From Sulfidibacterium sp964598065 (GTDB lineage Bacteria > Bacteroidota > Bacteroidia > Bacteroidales > F082), in assembly GCA_964598065.1 (NCBI GenBank), contig CAZRAW010000089.1, positions 1 through 9,323 on the forward strand: a stretch of 9,323 nucleotides of DNA, in the 5' to 3' direction. The stretch's first letter is position 1. Each line of letters starts with the position of its first letter. Below are positions 1 to 7,539 of this stretch, in pieces. Both the position numbers and the translations under genes were made by a program. The notes beneath the pieces were generated by a model, which had not been told where the DNA came from, ran no database searches, and was given only the letters and a program-made list of their open reading frames with translations.

Positions 1-3000
1 TGGCTTTCAGACAAGATAGTAAAGTACCGGATAGTTTTAATAAAATAACCATCAGCCTTGCTTCACCCGAATCTATTCTGGAACGGTCGCATGGGGAGGT
101 TTTAAAACCCGAAACCATCAACTACCGTACCTATAAACCGGAACGAGACGGACTTTTCTGCGAAAGGATTTTTGGTCCTGTAAAGGATTACGAGTGCCAT
201 TGCGGCAAATACAAGCGAATTCGTTACAAAGGCATAGTCTGCGACCGTTGTGGCGTTGAAGTAACAGAAAAAAAAGTAAGACGTGAAAGAATGGGACATA
301 TCGAGCTTGTTGTTCCCGTGGTTCACATTTGGTTTTTCCGCTCTTTACCTAATAAAATTGGCGCTCTGCTCGGAATACAGACTAAGAAACTGGAATCAAT
401 TATTTACTACGAACGTTATGTAGTAATTAATGCCGGTATTAAAGAAGTCGATGGCATCCAAAAAATGGATTTCCTCACCGAAGAGGAATATTTGAATATT
501 CTCGACACGTTGCCTTCGGAGAATCAGTATCTCGATGATATGGATCCTGATAAATTTATTGCAAAAATGGGTGCTCAGGCAGTGCATGATTTACTGATGC
601 GTATTGACCTCGATAAAGTATCTTTTGAACTCCGGCATAAAGCAAATACGGAAACTTCGCAACAGCGAAAAGCAGATGCTTTAAAACGACTTCAGGTTTT
701 TGAAGCTTTCCGCGATGCCCGTAAACGGAAAGAAAATCGTCCGGAATGGATGATCGTTAAAATTGTTCCGGTCATCCCGCCGGAGCTGAGACCTTTGGTG
801 CCATTGGATGGTGGCCGCTTTGCCACTTCCGACCTGAACGACCTCTATCGCAGGGTCATCATCCGTAACAACCGGCTGAAACGGTTAATAGAAATCAAAG
901 CTCCTGACGTGATTATGCGTAATGAAAAACGTATGCTACAGGAAGCTGTTGACTCTCTGTTTGATAACTCCCGGAAATCAAGTGCCGTTAAAACGGAATC
1001 GAATCGTCCGCTGAAATCTTTAAGTGACAGCCTGAAAGGAAAACAGGGACGTTTCCGTCAGAATCTGCTCGGTAAACGAGTGGACTATTCCGGACGTTCG
1101 GTGATTATTGTCGGCCCTAAACTGAAGATGAACGAATGCGGCCTTCCCAAAGATATGGCTGCCGAACTTTTCAAGCCCTTTATTATTCGACGGCTGCTTG
1201 AACGTGGCATCGTCAAAACGGTTAAATCGGCGAAAAAAATTGTGGAAAGAAAAGATGCCGTTGTTTACGACATACTTGAGAATATTTTGAAAGGACATCC
1301 TGTTTTACTTAACCGTGCTCCTACGTTGCACCGTCTTGGTATCCAAGCTTTTCAGCCTAAGTTGGTGGAGGGTAAGGCCATTCAGCTACACCCGTTGGCC
1401 TGTACTGCTTTCAACGCCGACTTTGATGGTGACCAAATGGCCGTTCATTTACCTTTGGGAAATGCTGCCGTCTTGGAAGCACAGGTTCTGATGCTCGCAT
1501 CACACAATATTCTGAATCCTGCTAACGGTGCACCTATTACCGTCCCTTCACAGGACATGGTGCTGGGACTTTACTATATTACCAAAGCACGGAAAAGCAC
1601 CGAAACACATCCTATATCAGGAGAAGGTATGATTTTCTATTCTCCTGAGGAAGTTCGTATTGCCTACAACGAAAAGCGTGTCAATTTACATGCTGTTATC
1701 AAAGTGAAAGTTGATGTAAAAGAGGATGGTAAATTGGTAAATAAACTCATTGAGACTACTGTAGGACGTGTAATCTTCAATGAAGAAGTTCCGAAAGGAT
1801 TTGGGTTTATTAATAAACTTTTAACAAAAAAAGCGCTTCGTGACATTATCAGCGATGTGCTGAAAGCGACCGGAAATGCTGTTACTGCCCAATTCCTTGA
1901 CGATATTAAGAACCTTGGTTACTACATGGCTTTTGTGGGAGGGCTCTCCTTTAATCTCGGAAACATACGCGTTCCCAAAATTAAGGAAGAACTTATTAAA
2001 AAGTCCGAAGAGGAAGTGGATGAGGTGGTGAACAACTACAACATGGGCTTCATTACCAATAACGAGCGTTACAATCAGATTATTGATATCTGGACACATA
2101 CAAACTCTCACCTTACCAATATCTTAATGAAAGAACTTGCTTCTGATGATGACGGATTTAATCCTGTTTTTATGATGCTTGATTCCGGAGCCCGTGGTTC
2201 CAAAGAGCAGATTCGCCAGCTTTCCGGAATGCGTGGTTTGATGGCTAAACCTCAGAAAGCGGGTGCTGCAGGAAACGAGATTATCGAAAATCCTATTCTT
2301 TCAAACTTTAAAGAAGGATTGTCGGTTCTTGAATACTTTATTTCTACTCATGGTGCCCGTAAAGGTCTTGCCGATACGGCCCTGAAAACAGCAGACGCCG
2401 GTTATCTGACCCGTAGACTGGTTGATGTGGCTCAGGATGTGATTATCTCTGAAAAAGATTGTGGCACTTTACGCGGGCTTACAGTTACCGCTCTAAAGAA
2501 AAATGAGGAAGTTGTTGAATCACTTTATGACAGGATTCTCGGACGTGTGGCCGTGCATGATATTTATCATCCTCAAACAGGAGAACTTATTGTAAAAGGA
2601 GGAGAAGAGATTACGGAAGAAATTGGTAAGCAAATAGAAGATGCTCACATTGAACAGGTTGAAATCAGATCAGTACTTACCTGTGAATCGAAGCATGGGG
2701 TTTGTGCCAATTGCTACGGACGAAACCTGGCTTCCGGACATTTGGTGCAAAGAGGAGAAGCTGTTGGCGTGATTGCTGCCCAGTCAATTGGAGAACCGGG
2801 AACACAGCTTACCTTGCGTACTTTCCACCAGGGAGGTACGGCTTCAAATGTTGCTGCCAATTCAAAAATTGAGGCTAACCATAGTGGCGTTCTCGAATTT
2901 GAGGAACTAAGAGTTGTTGCCTATAGCGATGAGAAAGGTAACAAACATGATGTTGTTACCGGTCGTTCGTCAGAGATGAGATTGGTAGATCCTAATACCG

Positions 3001-4310
3001 GCGTAGTTCTTTCATCTGCCAATATTGCTTACGGTTCCAGATTGTATTTCAGGGATGGGGATAAGGTGAAGAAAGGAGATCTGATTGTTGATTGGGATCC
3101 TTTTAATGCTGTTATTCTTTCGGAAGTTGCCGGTACTGTTGCCTTCGAGAATATTGTGGAAGGACAGACTTATCGTGTGGAATCCGATGAGCAGACGGGT
3201 TATTTCGAGAAAGTAATTATCGAAACCAAACAGAAAACCAGAAATCCAAATGTCAGGATCCTGGATACCGATGGTAATGTGCTGAGATATTATGACCTGC
3301 CTGTGGGCGCTCATATTGTCGTTGAAGAGGGTAGCAAAATTAAAGCTGGAGACTTGTTGGTGAAAATACCGCGTGCCTTTGGTAAAGCCGGTGATATTAC
3401 CGGTGGTTTGCCACGTGTAACGGAACTTTTCGAAGCACGTAATCCCTCCGAACAAGCTGTCGTTTCTGAAATTGATGGCGTGGTTTCTTTCGGTAAGAAG
3501 CTGAAACGCGGTAATCGTGAAATTATCATTACAGCTAAAACTGGGGCAGAGAAACGTTATCTTGTTTCAACAACCAAGCAGATTCTGGCACAGGAAAACG
3601 ACTTCGTAAAAGCCGGTACCAAACTTTCTGATGGTGTTATTACTCCTGCCGATATTTTGGCCATTAAAGGGCCGATGAAAGTTCAGGAGTACATCGTAAA
3701 CGAAATTCAAGAGGTGTATCGTCTGCAGGGTGTGAAAATTAATGATAAACACTTTGAGGTGATTGTTCGCCAAATGATGCGTAAAGTACAGGTGGAAGAT
3801 CCAGGTGATACCCGTTTTCTCGAAGGTGAACTGGTGAACAAAGTTAAATTCCATGAGGTGAATGACGAAATCTTTGGTATGAAAGTCGTTGTTGACCCAG
3901 GTGATTCTGATTCTGTACGTCAGGGCGAAATTATTACTGCTCGTAAATTGCGTGATGAAAATTCAACCCTGCGTCGTCGTGATAAAAAACTTATTGAAGC
4001 GCATAACGCACAAACGGCAACAGCCCGTCAGGTGCTTCAGGGTATTACCCGTGCTTCTTTGCAAACCGACAGCTTTATATCGGCTGCATCCTTTCAGGAA
4101 ACAACCAAAGTGCTTACCCTTGCGGCTATTAATGCCAAACAGGATACACTTAACGGCCTGAAGGAGAATGTTATTGTCGGACATAAAATTCCTGCCGGTA
4201 CGGGACTTAAAGAGTACGACGATATCATTGTTGCTTCGAAAGAAGAGCATGATGCCATGATGGCGAAAGCAGACGATTTGGAGTCTGCCGATGAAGAGAC
4301 CGAAGGTTAA
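1..4310 (+). CDS. rpoC: DNA-directed RNA polymerase subunit beta' (lacks only the first base of its start codon)
   Basis: This is the largest subunit of the core RNA polymerase, which carries the catalytic magnesium site. The window opens on the TG of the start codon; the reading frame begins MAFRQDSKVPDSFNKITI, typical of Bacteroidota RpoC, giving a full protein of 1436 aa. The N-terminal clamp zinc site is C66, C68, C81 and C84. The rudder and switch region (GRFRQNLLGKRVDYSGRSVI) starts near residue 350. The catalytic NADFDGD motif has D474, D476 and D478. The bridge helix region starts near 728. The second zinc site is C821, C895, C902 and C905. The first half of the trigger loop (TQLTLRTFHQGG, H943) is followed by an insert of about 180 residues before GDITGGLPRVTELFEAR at 1131, which matches the position of the SI3 insert in E. 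coli. The C-terminus is acidic. No frameshift or missing catalytic residue is seen. rpoB is expected upstream but is outside the window. Confidence 0.99.
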   Translation, partial: AFRQDSKVPDSFNKITISLASPESILERSHGEVLKPETINYRTYKPERDGLFCERIFGPVKDYECHCGKYKRIRYKGIVCDRCGVEVTEKKVRRERMGHIELVVPVVHIWFFRSLPNKIGALLGIQTKKLESIIYYERYVVINAGIKEVDGIQKMDFLTEEEYLNILDTLPSENQYLDDMDPDKFIAKMGAQAVHDLLMRIDLDKVSFELRHKANTETSQQRKADALKRLQVFEAFRDARKRKENRPEWMIVKIVPVIPPELRPLVPLDGGRFATSDLNDLYRRVIIRNNRLKRLIEIKAPDVIMRNEKRMLQEAVDSLFDNSRKSSAVKTESNRPLKSLSDSLKGKQGRFRQNLLGKRVDYSGRSVIIVGPKLKMNECGLPKDMAAELFKPFIIRRLLERGIVKTVKSAKKIVERKDAVVYDILENILKGHPVLLNRAPTLHRLGIQAFQPKLVEGKAIQLHPLACTAFNADFDGDQMAVHLPLGNAAVLEAQVLMLASHNILNPANGAPITVPSQDMVLGLYYITKARKSTETHPISGEGMIFYSPEEVRIAYNEKRVNLHAVIKVKVDVKEDGKLVNKLIETTVGRVIFNEEVPKGFGFINKLLTKKALRDIISDVLKATGNAVTAQFLDDIKNLGYYMAFVGGLSFNLGNIRVPKIKEELIKKSEEEVDEVVNNYNMGFITNNERYNQIIDIWTHTNSHLTNILMKELASDDDGFNPVFMMLDSGARGSKEQIRQLSGMRGLMAKPQKAGAAGNEIIENPILSNFKEGLSVLEYFISTHGARKGLADTALKTADAGYLTRRLVDVAQDVIISEKDCGTLRGLTVTALKKNEEVVESLYDRILGRVAVHDIYHPQTGELIVKGGEEITEEIGKQIEDAHIEQVEIRSVLTCESKHGVCANCYGRNLASGHLVQRGEAVGVIAAQSIGEPGTQLTLRTFHQGGTASNVAANSKIEANHSGVLEFEELRVVAYSDEKGNKHDVVTGRSSEMRLVDPNTGVVLSSANIAYGSRLYFRDGDKVKKGDLIVDWDPFNAVILSEVAGTVAFENIVEGQTYRVESDEQTGYFEKVIIETKQKTRNPNVRILDTDGNVLRYYDLPVGAHIVVEEGSKIKAGDLLVKIPRAFGKAGDITGGLPRVTELFEARNPSEQAVVSEIDGVVSFGKKLKRGNREIIITAKTGAEKRYLVSTTKQILAQENDFVKAGTKLSDGVITPADILAIKGPMKVQEYIVNEIQEVYRLQGVKINDKHFEVIVRQMMRKVQVEDPGDTRFLEGELVNKVKFHEVNDEIFGMKVVVDPGDSDSVRQGEIITARKLRDENSTLRRRDKKLIEAHNAQTATARQVLQGITRASLQTDSFISAASFQETTKVLTLAAINAKQDTLNGLKENVIVGHKIPAGTGLKEYDDIIVASKEEHDAMMAKADDLESADEETEG

Positions 4311-4322
4311 ATAAATCATTTT

Positions 4323-4371
4323 AAAGGCTGCTGTATAAAGGGTGTTTTCCTGTTCTGCAACAGCCTTTTTT
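4323..4371 (+). terminator. Terminator-like hairpin after rpoC
   Basis: AAAGGCTG (4323-4330) pairs with CAGCCTTT (4361-4368) and the 3' arm runs into six T (4366-4371). It lies 13 nt after the rpoC stop. The 30-nt loop is long, and a further TG/CA pairing next to the stem is possible. It sits between rpoC and the DUF3467 gene, for which no separate promoter is apparent, so it may terminate only partially and lower the level of the downstream gene. Confidence 0.65.
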
Positions 4372-4387
4372 GTAAAAAAATAAGATC

Positions 4388-4708
4388 ATGGAAGACAATA
4401 ATAATCAACAGCAGAACCAGGTAAATATTGAGTTGAGCGAAGAGATGGCCGAGGGTATTTACTGTAATCTCGCCATTATTACCCATTCGCATGCCGAGTT
4501 TGTTGTTGACTTTGTGAAACTAATGCCCGGCACTCCCAAGGCTAAGGTAAAATCCAGAATTATTCTGACGCCCGAACATGCCAAAAGACTCTACAAAGCC
4601 TTGCAGGATAATATTCGGAAGTTTGAATCCGTTCACGGTCCGATTAAGGAAACCCAGGACGGGGGATTGCCGCCTTTCTCTATGGGTGGACCGACGGCTC
4701 AGGCATAA
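4388..4708 (+). CDS. DUF3467 family protein
   Basis: This is a 106-aa cytoplasmic protein. The core reads NIELSEEMAEGIYCNLAIITHSHAEFVVDFVKLMPGTPKAKVKSRIILTPEHAKRLYKALQDNI, which I recognise as DUF3467, a small family that sits directly behind rpoC in many Bacteroidota. Its biochemical role is unknown to me. The N-terminus is Asn/Gln-rich (residues 4-11) and the C-terminus is Gly/Pro-rich; the conserved part spans about residues 13-80. No signal peptide or membrane segment is present. The ATG at 4388 is the natural start, with no evident Shine-Dalgarno sequence. It begins 77 nt after the rpoC stop on the same strand, with a terminator-like hairpin between, so expression may come by read-through from the rpoBC operon (inference). 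The stop codon forms part of the downstream terminator stem. Confidence 0.92.
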   Translation: MEDNNNQQQNQVNIELSEEMAEGIYCNLAIITHSHAEFVVDFVKLMPGTPKAKVKSRIILTPEHAKRLYKALQDNIRKFESVHGPIKETQDGGLPPFSMGGPTAQA

Positions 4709-4747
4709 CAAAAAAGGCTGCTTCATTTGAAACAGCCTTTTTTGTTA
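4706..4747. terminator. Bidirectional terminator between convergent genes
   Basis: A perfect 15-bp inverted repeat: TAACAAAAAAGGCTG (4706-4720) and CAGCCTTTTTTGTTA (4733-4747). The 12-nt loop can close further with TTC/GAA. A-rich and T-rich flanks on both sides make it work in either direction. It overlaps the TAA stop of the DUF3467 gene and lies 23 nt past the stop of the minus-strand FadL-like gene, so it probably ends both transcripts. Confidence 0.9.
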
Positions 4748-4770
4748 TTACGTGTTAAATTTTTTGGGAA

Positions 4771-6066
4771 CTATTTGAAAGTATAGCTGATTCCAACCAA
4801 TACCATATCGGTGGTCATATCATACGATACATCAGAACCCGGAACAGCCCCGTAAGGATTGGCGGCAGAAACCATTCGCGGATTTAACAATTTGCCGGAT
4901 GTTTTTCCTGAACTGGTACCGTGATGAAAGGTTCCGTTTATGGTTATATGATCGTTGATGATATAACCCAACCCGAACTGAAAGGCATTTTTTATAATAG
5001 CTGGAGCTTCTACTGAAAACATGGCTAACTTGCTGTTAATAGGATTGCTGCTATAGGTATATCCAAAGCGCAGCGGTAATTTATTTATCAGTTTAAGCTG
5101 CAAACCAACCGAAAGTACATTAATGTCTTTCCAGCCAAATCCGGCTACGGCACCCGTTTGTGTCCATCCTTTTTCTTTGAAGCCATCGGTGTTTTCATAA
5201 AAAACTCTTCTGTAATCCATTGCAAAATCGAATTTATTTGTGGAATAACCTACACCGACCGATAATATGGCAGGAAAATTCATTTTGAATTTATTTTCAG
5301 GGGCCGATGAGCCGTCTAAGTACGTATTTTTAAAAGTTAAATCGCTGAAATATTGCTGTGTCTTATAAGATACGCCTATTTTTAATCCGGAACCCGAATT
5401 ATAAAACATTCCTATCTGACCGCCAAATCCAAAAGCAGAGGCATTGTCAGAATTCGGATATCCCAGTGTTTGGCTTGGTGAAGCAAGAGGATTGGGATGT
5501 ACTTTTAATGCGGCATAATTGATGGTGGGCTCAATTCCGAGGGAAAATTTGTTAGAGAACTGATAAGCATAAGTGAACCCCACCTGTAACATCATGTAAT
5601 TGGATTCCAGTCTTCCGAAGCCACCCGAACTTTGTGGGAAATTAATGGGATTGGTGGTGCTCTCAGGAAAAGTAACGCCAAAACCGCTGATGCCGAAAAC
5701 AGATATCCCAAAAGTTTGTTTGCTGTTTTTTTTGCCGAAAACCATGGCAAATGATGGTAAAGGAGATATTCCCTTAGTATTTTTGGTAGATCCGCTGATA
5801 AAGCTTCCGGTTGGAGTCGGGGCTGTAGAGTAAATAGTTGGATAGGAAGACATGAGCCCTACATCAAAGGTGATTATTTTAGTATTAAATACTGAAATGG
5901 AAGCAGGATTCCATTGCAATGCCCCGTCAATATCTAAAGGCTGTCCTGTTGATGCACCTCCCATCGACATGTTAAAAGCTCCCACACCTTGCATAAGATG
6001 CCCTGTTTGTGCAAAAGCAAAACTACTGGCCATAGCCAATAAAATAAATAATATATTCTTTTTCAT
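4771..6066 (-). CDS. FadL/TodX-family outer membrane transport protein
   Basis: This is a 431-aa outer membrane beta-barrel protein of the Toluene_X/FadL type, which lets long-chain fatty acids or other hydrophobic molecules cross the outer membrane. The N-terminus is a signal peptide (MKKNILFILLAMASSFAFA, cleavage expected before Q20). A family-typical segment follows: GVGAFNMSMGGASTGQ (about 27-42), then DIDGALQWNPAS with the NPAS motif at 53-56. This corresponds to the N-terminal plug region of FadL, which also has an NPA motif. The rest alternates short aromatic and glycine-rich strands (for example FGFGGQIGMFY, LSVGVGYSTNKFDFAMDYRRVFY) and ends in a strand-like VGISYTFK. Length is close to E. 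coli FadL. The frame stays open upstream to a TTG at 6108, but the ATG at 6066 gives a clean signal peptide. The true substrate cannot be read from the sequence. The 400-bp upstream region holds a CRP/FNR-type palindrome. Confidence 0.88.
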   Translation of the reverse strand: MKKNILFILLAMASSFAFAQTGHLMQGVGAFNMSMGGASTGQPLDIDGALQWNPASISVFNTKIITFDVGLMSSYPTIYSTAPTPTGSFISGSTKNTKGISPLPSFAMVFGKKNSKQTFGISVFGISGFGVTFPESTTNPINFPQSSGGFGRLESNYMMLQVGFTYAYQFSNKFSLGIEPTINYAALKVHPNPLASPSQTLGYPNSDNASAFGFGGQIGMFYNSGSGLKIGVSYKTQQYFSDLTFKNTYLDGSSAPENKFKMNFPAILSVGVGYSTNKFDFAMDYRRVFYENTDGFKEKGWTQTGAVAGFGWKDINVLSVGLQLKLINKLPLRFGYTYSSNPINSKLAMFSVEAPAIIKNAFQFGLGYIINDHITINGTFHHGTSSGKTSGKLLNPRMVSAANPYGAVPGSDVSYDMTTDMVLVGISYTFK

Positions 6067-6105
6067 AATAAATAATTTAGATATGTGATTATTTAATTTC
6101 AGGTA

Positions 6106-6113
6106 CAATGTTA
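6106..6113 (-). promoter_or_regulatory. Possible -7 box for the FadL-like gene
   Basis: On the minus strand TAACATTG matches the Bacteroidota -7 consensus TAnnTTTG at all but one of the fixed positions. It would start transcription about 33 nt before the ATG at 6066. No TTG or TTTG lies at the expected 17-23 nt upstream, so this is weak. If it is right, the palindrome centred near 6165.5 would sit about 60-70 bp upstream of the start, a usual place for an activator. Confidence 0.3.
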
Positions 6114-6146
6114 GAAAATAATTCTGTTAAAGGATACGTAAGTCAA

Positions 6147-6173
6147 TCACAGTTTACTGTGATATATATCACA
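6147..6173. promoter_or_regulatory. CRP/FNR-type operator with two overlapping dyads
   Basis: TGTGATATATATCACA (6158-6173) is a perfect 16-bp palindrome with the TGTGA-N6-TCACA layout recognised by CRP/FNR-superfamily regulators. It overlaps a second inverted repeat, TCACAG-TTTA-CTGTGA (6147-6162), so three half-sites share 27 bp. The site lies about 90 bp upstream of the FadL-like gene and directly upstream of a plus-strand promoter-like pair at 6180-6206. The palindrome is seen directly; the identity of the regulator is inference, since CRP/FNR-family proteins are common in Bacteroidota while classical cAMP control is not. Confidence 0.6.
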
Positions 6174-6179
6174 CTTAAG

Positions 6180-6206
6180 TTGAGCTTATATAGGGACTTA
6201 TATTTG
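6180..6206 (+). promoter_or_regulatory. Plus-strand Bacteroidota-type promoter in the 6067-6467 gap
   Basis: TTG (6180-6182), a 16-nt spacer, then TATATTTG (6199-6206), which matches TAnnTTTG perfectly. The spacer is a little shorter than the usual 17-23. The start would fall near 6213. The core elements are enclosed by the inverted repeat TGAGCTTA (6181-6188) / TAAGCTCA (6210-6217), and a CRP/FNR-type palindrome ends 7 bp upstream of the TTG. There is no annotated gene downstream on this strand before 6467. Confidence 0.4.
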
Positions 6207-6212
6207 CGGTAA

Positions 6213-6447
6213 GCTCACTATAACGGGTTGAGAAAGAGTAAATAATAGTCTTGTAAAACGCGTTGGCTTATGGCGGTTTTACCATAATCCTGAATCTATA
6301 TTCATTGTGAGAGCATATTTTGGCTGTCGATTTTACCAAAGACAAGCCACAAATAGCATTTTAACGCTTTACGGTTTCGGTAAAGAATCTTACGGCACAA
6401 GCATAAGAAAACAAAAAAACAGCTTCAAATTTTGAAACTGCTTTTTT
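6213..6447 (+). ncRNA. Candidate structured small RNA (no known family recognised)
   Basis: This stretch lacks a convincing ORF but carries successive inverted repeats downstream of a plus-strand promoter-like pair. GTAAAACGC (6253-6261) pairs with GCGGTTTTAC (6273-6282) with one bulge. TATTTTGGCTGTC (6316-6328) pairs with GACAAGCCACAAATA (6341-6355) with two bulged bases. CTTTAC (6367-6372) pairs with GTAAAG (6380-6385). The hairpin at 6407-6453 ends the stretch. That last hairpin pairs better in minus-strand RNA, so termination on this strand is uncertain. The repeats could equally fold in a minus-strand leader of the FadL-like gene or belong to an intergenic repeat element. I do not recognise 6S, SRP, tmRNA or RNase P signatures. 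The call rests on structure and promoter context only. Confidence 0.3.
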
Positions 6448-6453
6448 GTTTTC
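6407..6453 (-). terminator. Rho-independent terminator of the alpha/beta hydrolase gene
   Basis: Two 23-nt arms (6407-6429 and 6431-6453) form a long stem ending in A/T runs, 14 nt past the hydrolase stop codon. On the plus strand two positions mismatch as A opposite C (6419/6441 and 6423/6437). In minus-strand RNA the same positions become U-G and G-U wobbles, so the stem is continuous. This supports a minus-strand terminator with a seven-U run in its 3' arm. It separates the hydrolase from the downstream FadL-like gene. Confidence 0.85.
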
Positions 6454-6467
6454 ACTGCAATACCTTG

Positions 6468-7406
6468 TCAAAGGTTTGTTTTAATAAAATCTTCCATAGC
6501 TTGAAAAACTTTTTCGCGGACGGGCTTTTTTGAAAGCAACAAATCATGCAATCCACCTTTGAAAGATGCTCTTTCCACCTTTTTGCCGATGATATGCGAA
6601 ATGCGCTCAATATCCTTCACGTTTAGTACAGCATCAGCATCCTGCATCTCAGGCCTGTAATTTCCAGGTTTTACGCTTTTGGCCGAATGCATAATAAGAA
6701 CAGGACATTGAACATCAAGTCCCTGTTGCAACTCTTGCTGTGCCGTGTAAATTCCTTTTATCCAACTGGCGTAAATCTTAAAACCTGCATCAGGTTTCAG
6801 GTTCAGGTCATAGTCCCATTCTCCGTGATGATTTTTGTGCAAACTGAAACCATATCCTTTATCCAGGCCCACCGGTGAGGGAAGTCCCGGGAAAGACCGG
6901 GCCAGCGAAACCATCAAAGGAATAAAAGTTTTTTTTAAAAAAGGAGATACATTAAAATCAAAAAACGGGCTGTTTAGGATGAGGGCATCAACAAGGTTGT
7001 CATTCCTGTGATCGTGGGCATACAGTGCAGCTATCAGCCCTCCCGTGGAATGGCCCATGAGCACCAGCATCTTATTTTTATCCTTTTCCCTGATTTGTGC
7101 AACGGCAAGGTCTGTCTCCTCAAAATATTCACGAATGTCCCTGAAATCGTTGGGCTTTTGATGCGGAAGAATAGAGCGTCCGTATTTTCTTAATTCCAGC
7201 GCATAAAAGTTAAATCCCAGATTATTCACCCAATCTGCCAAGTGGTCTTGAAAGAAATAGTCGTTAAACCCATGGAGGTACAAAAAGGCTTTATTTGTTG
7301 CTTCTTTTGTTTTTCTTTCGATGAGAGTAGCTACAACTTTACCTTCGTTATCAGGTTTTAGCTCCAGCGTATGAAAAATGAAACCGTTTTCTTTTTGCTT
7401 TTCCAT
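6468..7406 (-). CDS. Alpha/beta hydrolase, S33 / monoglyceride-lipase type
   Basis: This 312-aa protein has the alpha/beta hydrolase fold of the serine aminopeptidase S33 (Hydrolase_4, lysophospholipase-like) group. FLYLHGFNDY (41-50) is the strand and HG oxyanion segment. LVLMGHSTGG gives the nucleophile elbow with S120. QDADAVLNV places the likely acid at D258, and GGLHDLLLS gives the catalytic H287. The cap region lies between about 150 and 230. No signal peptide or membrane segment is present, so it is probably cytoplasmic. Members of this group cleave esters such as monoacylglycerols or lysophospholipids; the substrate here is not known, and a peptidase role is less likely. The ATG at 7406 is the first good start, followed by MEKQKENGF. 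A TACATTTG box lies about 70 nt upstream. It is on the same strand as the FadL-like gene but separated from it by a terminator and 400 bp. Confidence 0.93.
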   Translation of the reverse strand: MEKQKENGFIFHTLELKPDNEGKVVATLIERKTKEATNKAFLYLHGFNDYFFQDHLADWVNNLGFNFYALELRKYGRSILPHQKPNDFRDIREYFEETDLAVAQIREKDKNKMLVLMGHSTGGLIAALYAHDHRNDNLVDALILNSPFFDFNVSPFLKKTFIPLMVSLARSFPGLPSPVGLDKGYGFSLHKNHHGEWDYDLNLKPDAGFKIYASWIKGIYTAQQELQQGLDVQCPVLIMHSAKSVKPGNYRPEMQDADAVLNVKDIERISHIIGKKVERASFKGGLHDLLLSKKPVREKVFQAMEDFIKTNL

Positions 7407-7473
7407 GATGCAATTTCTTTTGTGTGGTTATCGGATTTTGGCCGATTCTTTCTTTTCAAGTCACTTAACCCCA

Positions 7474-7481
7474 CAAATGTA
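7474..7481 (-). promoter_or_regulatory. -7 promoter box for the hydrolase gene
   Basis: On the minus strand TACATTTG is a perfect TAnnTTTG match. It would give a leader of about 60 nt before the ATG at 7406. A TTTG lies upstream on the same strand (7495-7498), but at 13 nt it is closer than the usual -33 spacing, so the -33 element is unclear. Confidence 0.5.
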
Positions 7482-7539
7482 ATGAATTTTCTTACAAATT
7501 GTTTTCTGTATAAGAGCTACACTAAATGTGAAAACAAAG

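Noticed and set aside
3012..3455. A 147-aa minus-strand open frame inside rpoC
   Set aside because: It is the antisense shadow of a conserved coding region. The rpoC frame is intact and no start context or motif supports it.
6067..6108. A 14-residue longer N-terminus for the FadL-like protein
   Set aside because: The upstream start would be a TTG, and the extension would place polar residues before a clean signal peptide that begins at the ATG at 6066.
6232..6435. A 67-codon open frame on the plus strand in the 6067-6467 gap
   Set aside because: It has no ATG, only an internal GTG at 6307, no recognisable motif, and runs through the hairpins and into the terminator. It is more likely chance or noncoding.
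4771..7406. FadL-like channel and hydrolase as a single lipid-uptake operon
   Set aside because: They are on the same strand, but a strong terminator and 400 bp separate them. A shared lipid role is possible but not shown.
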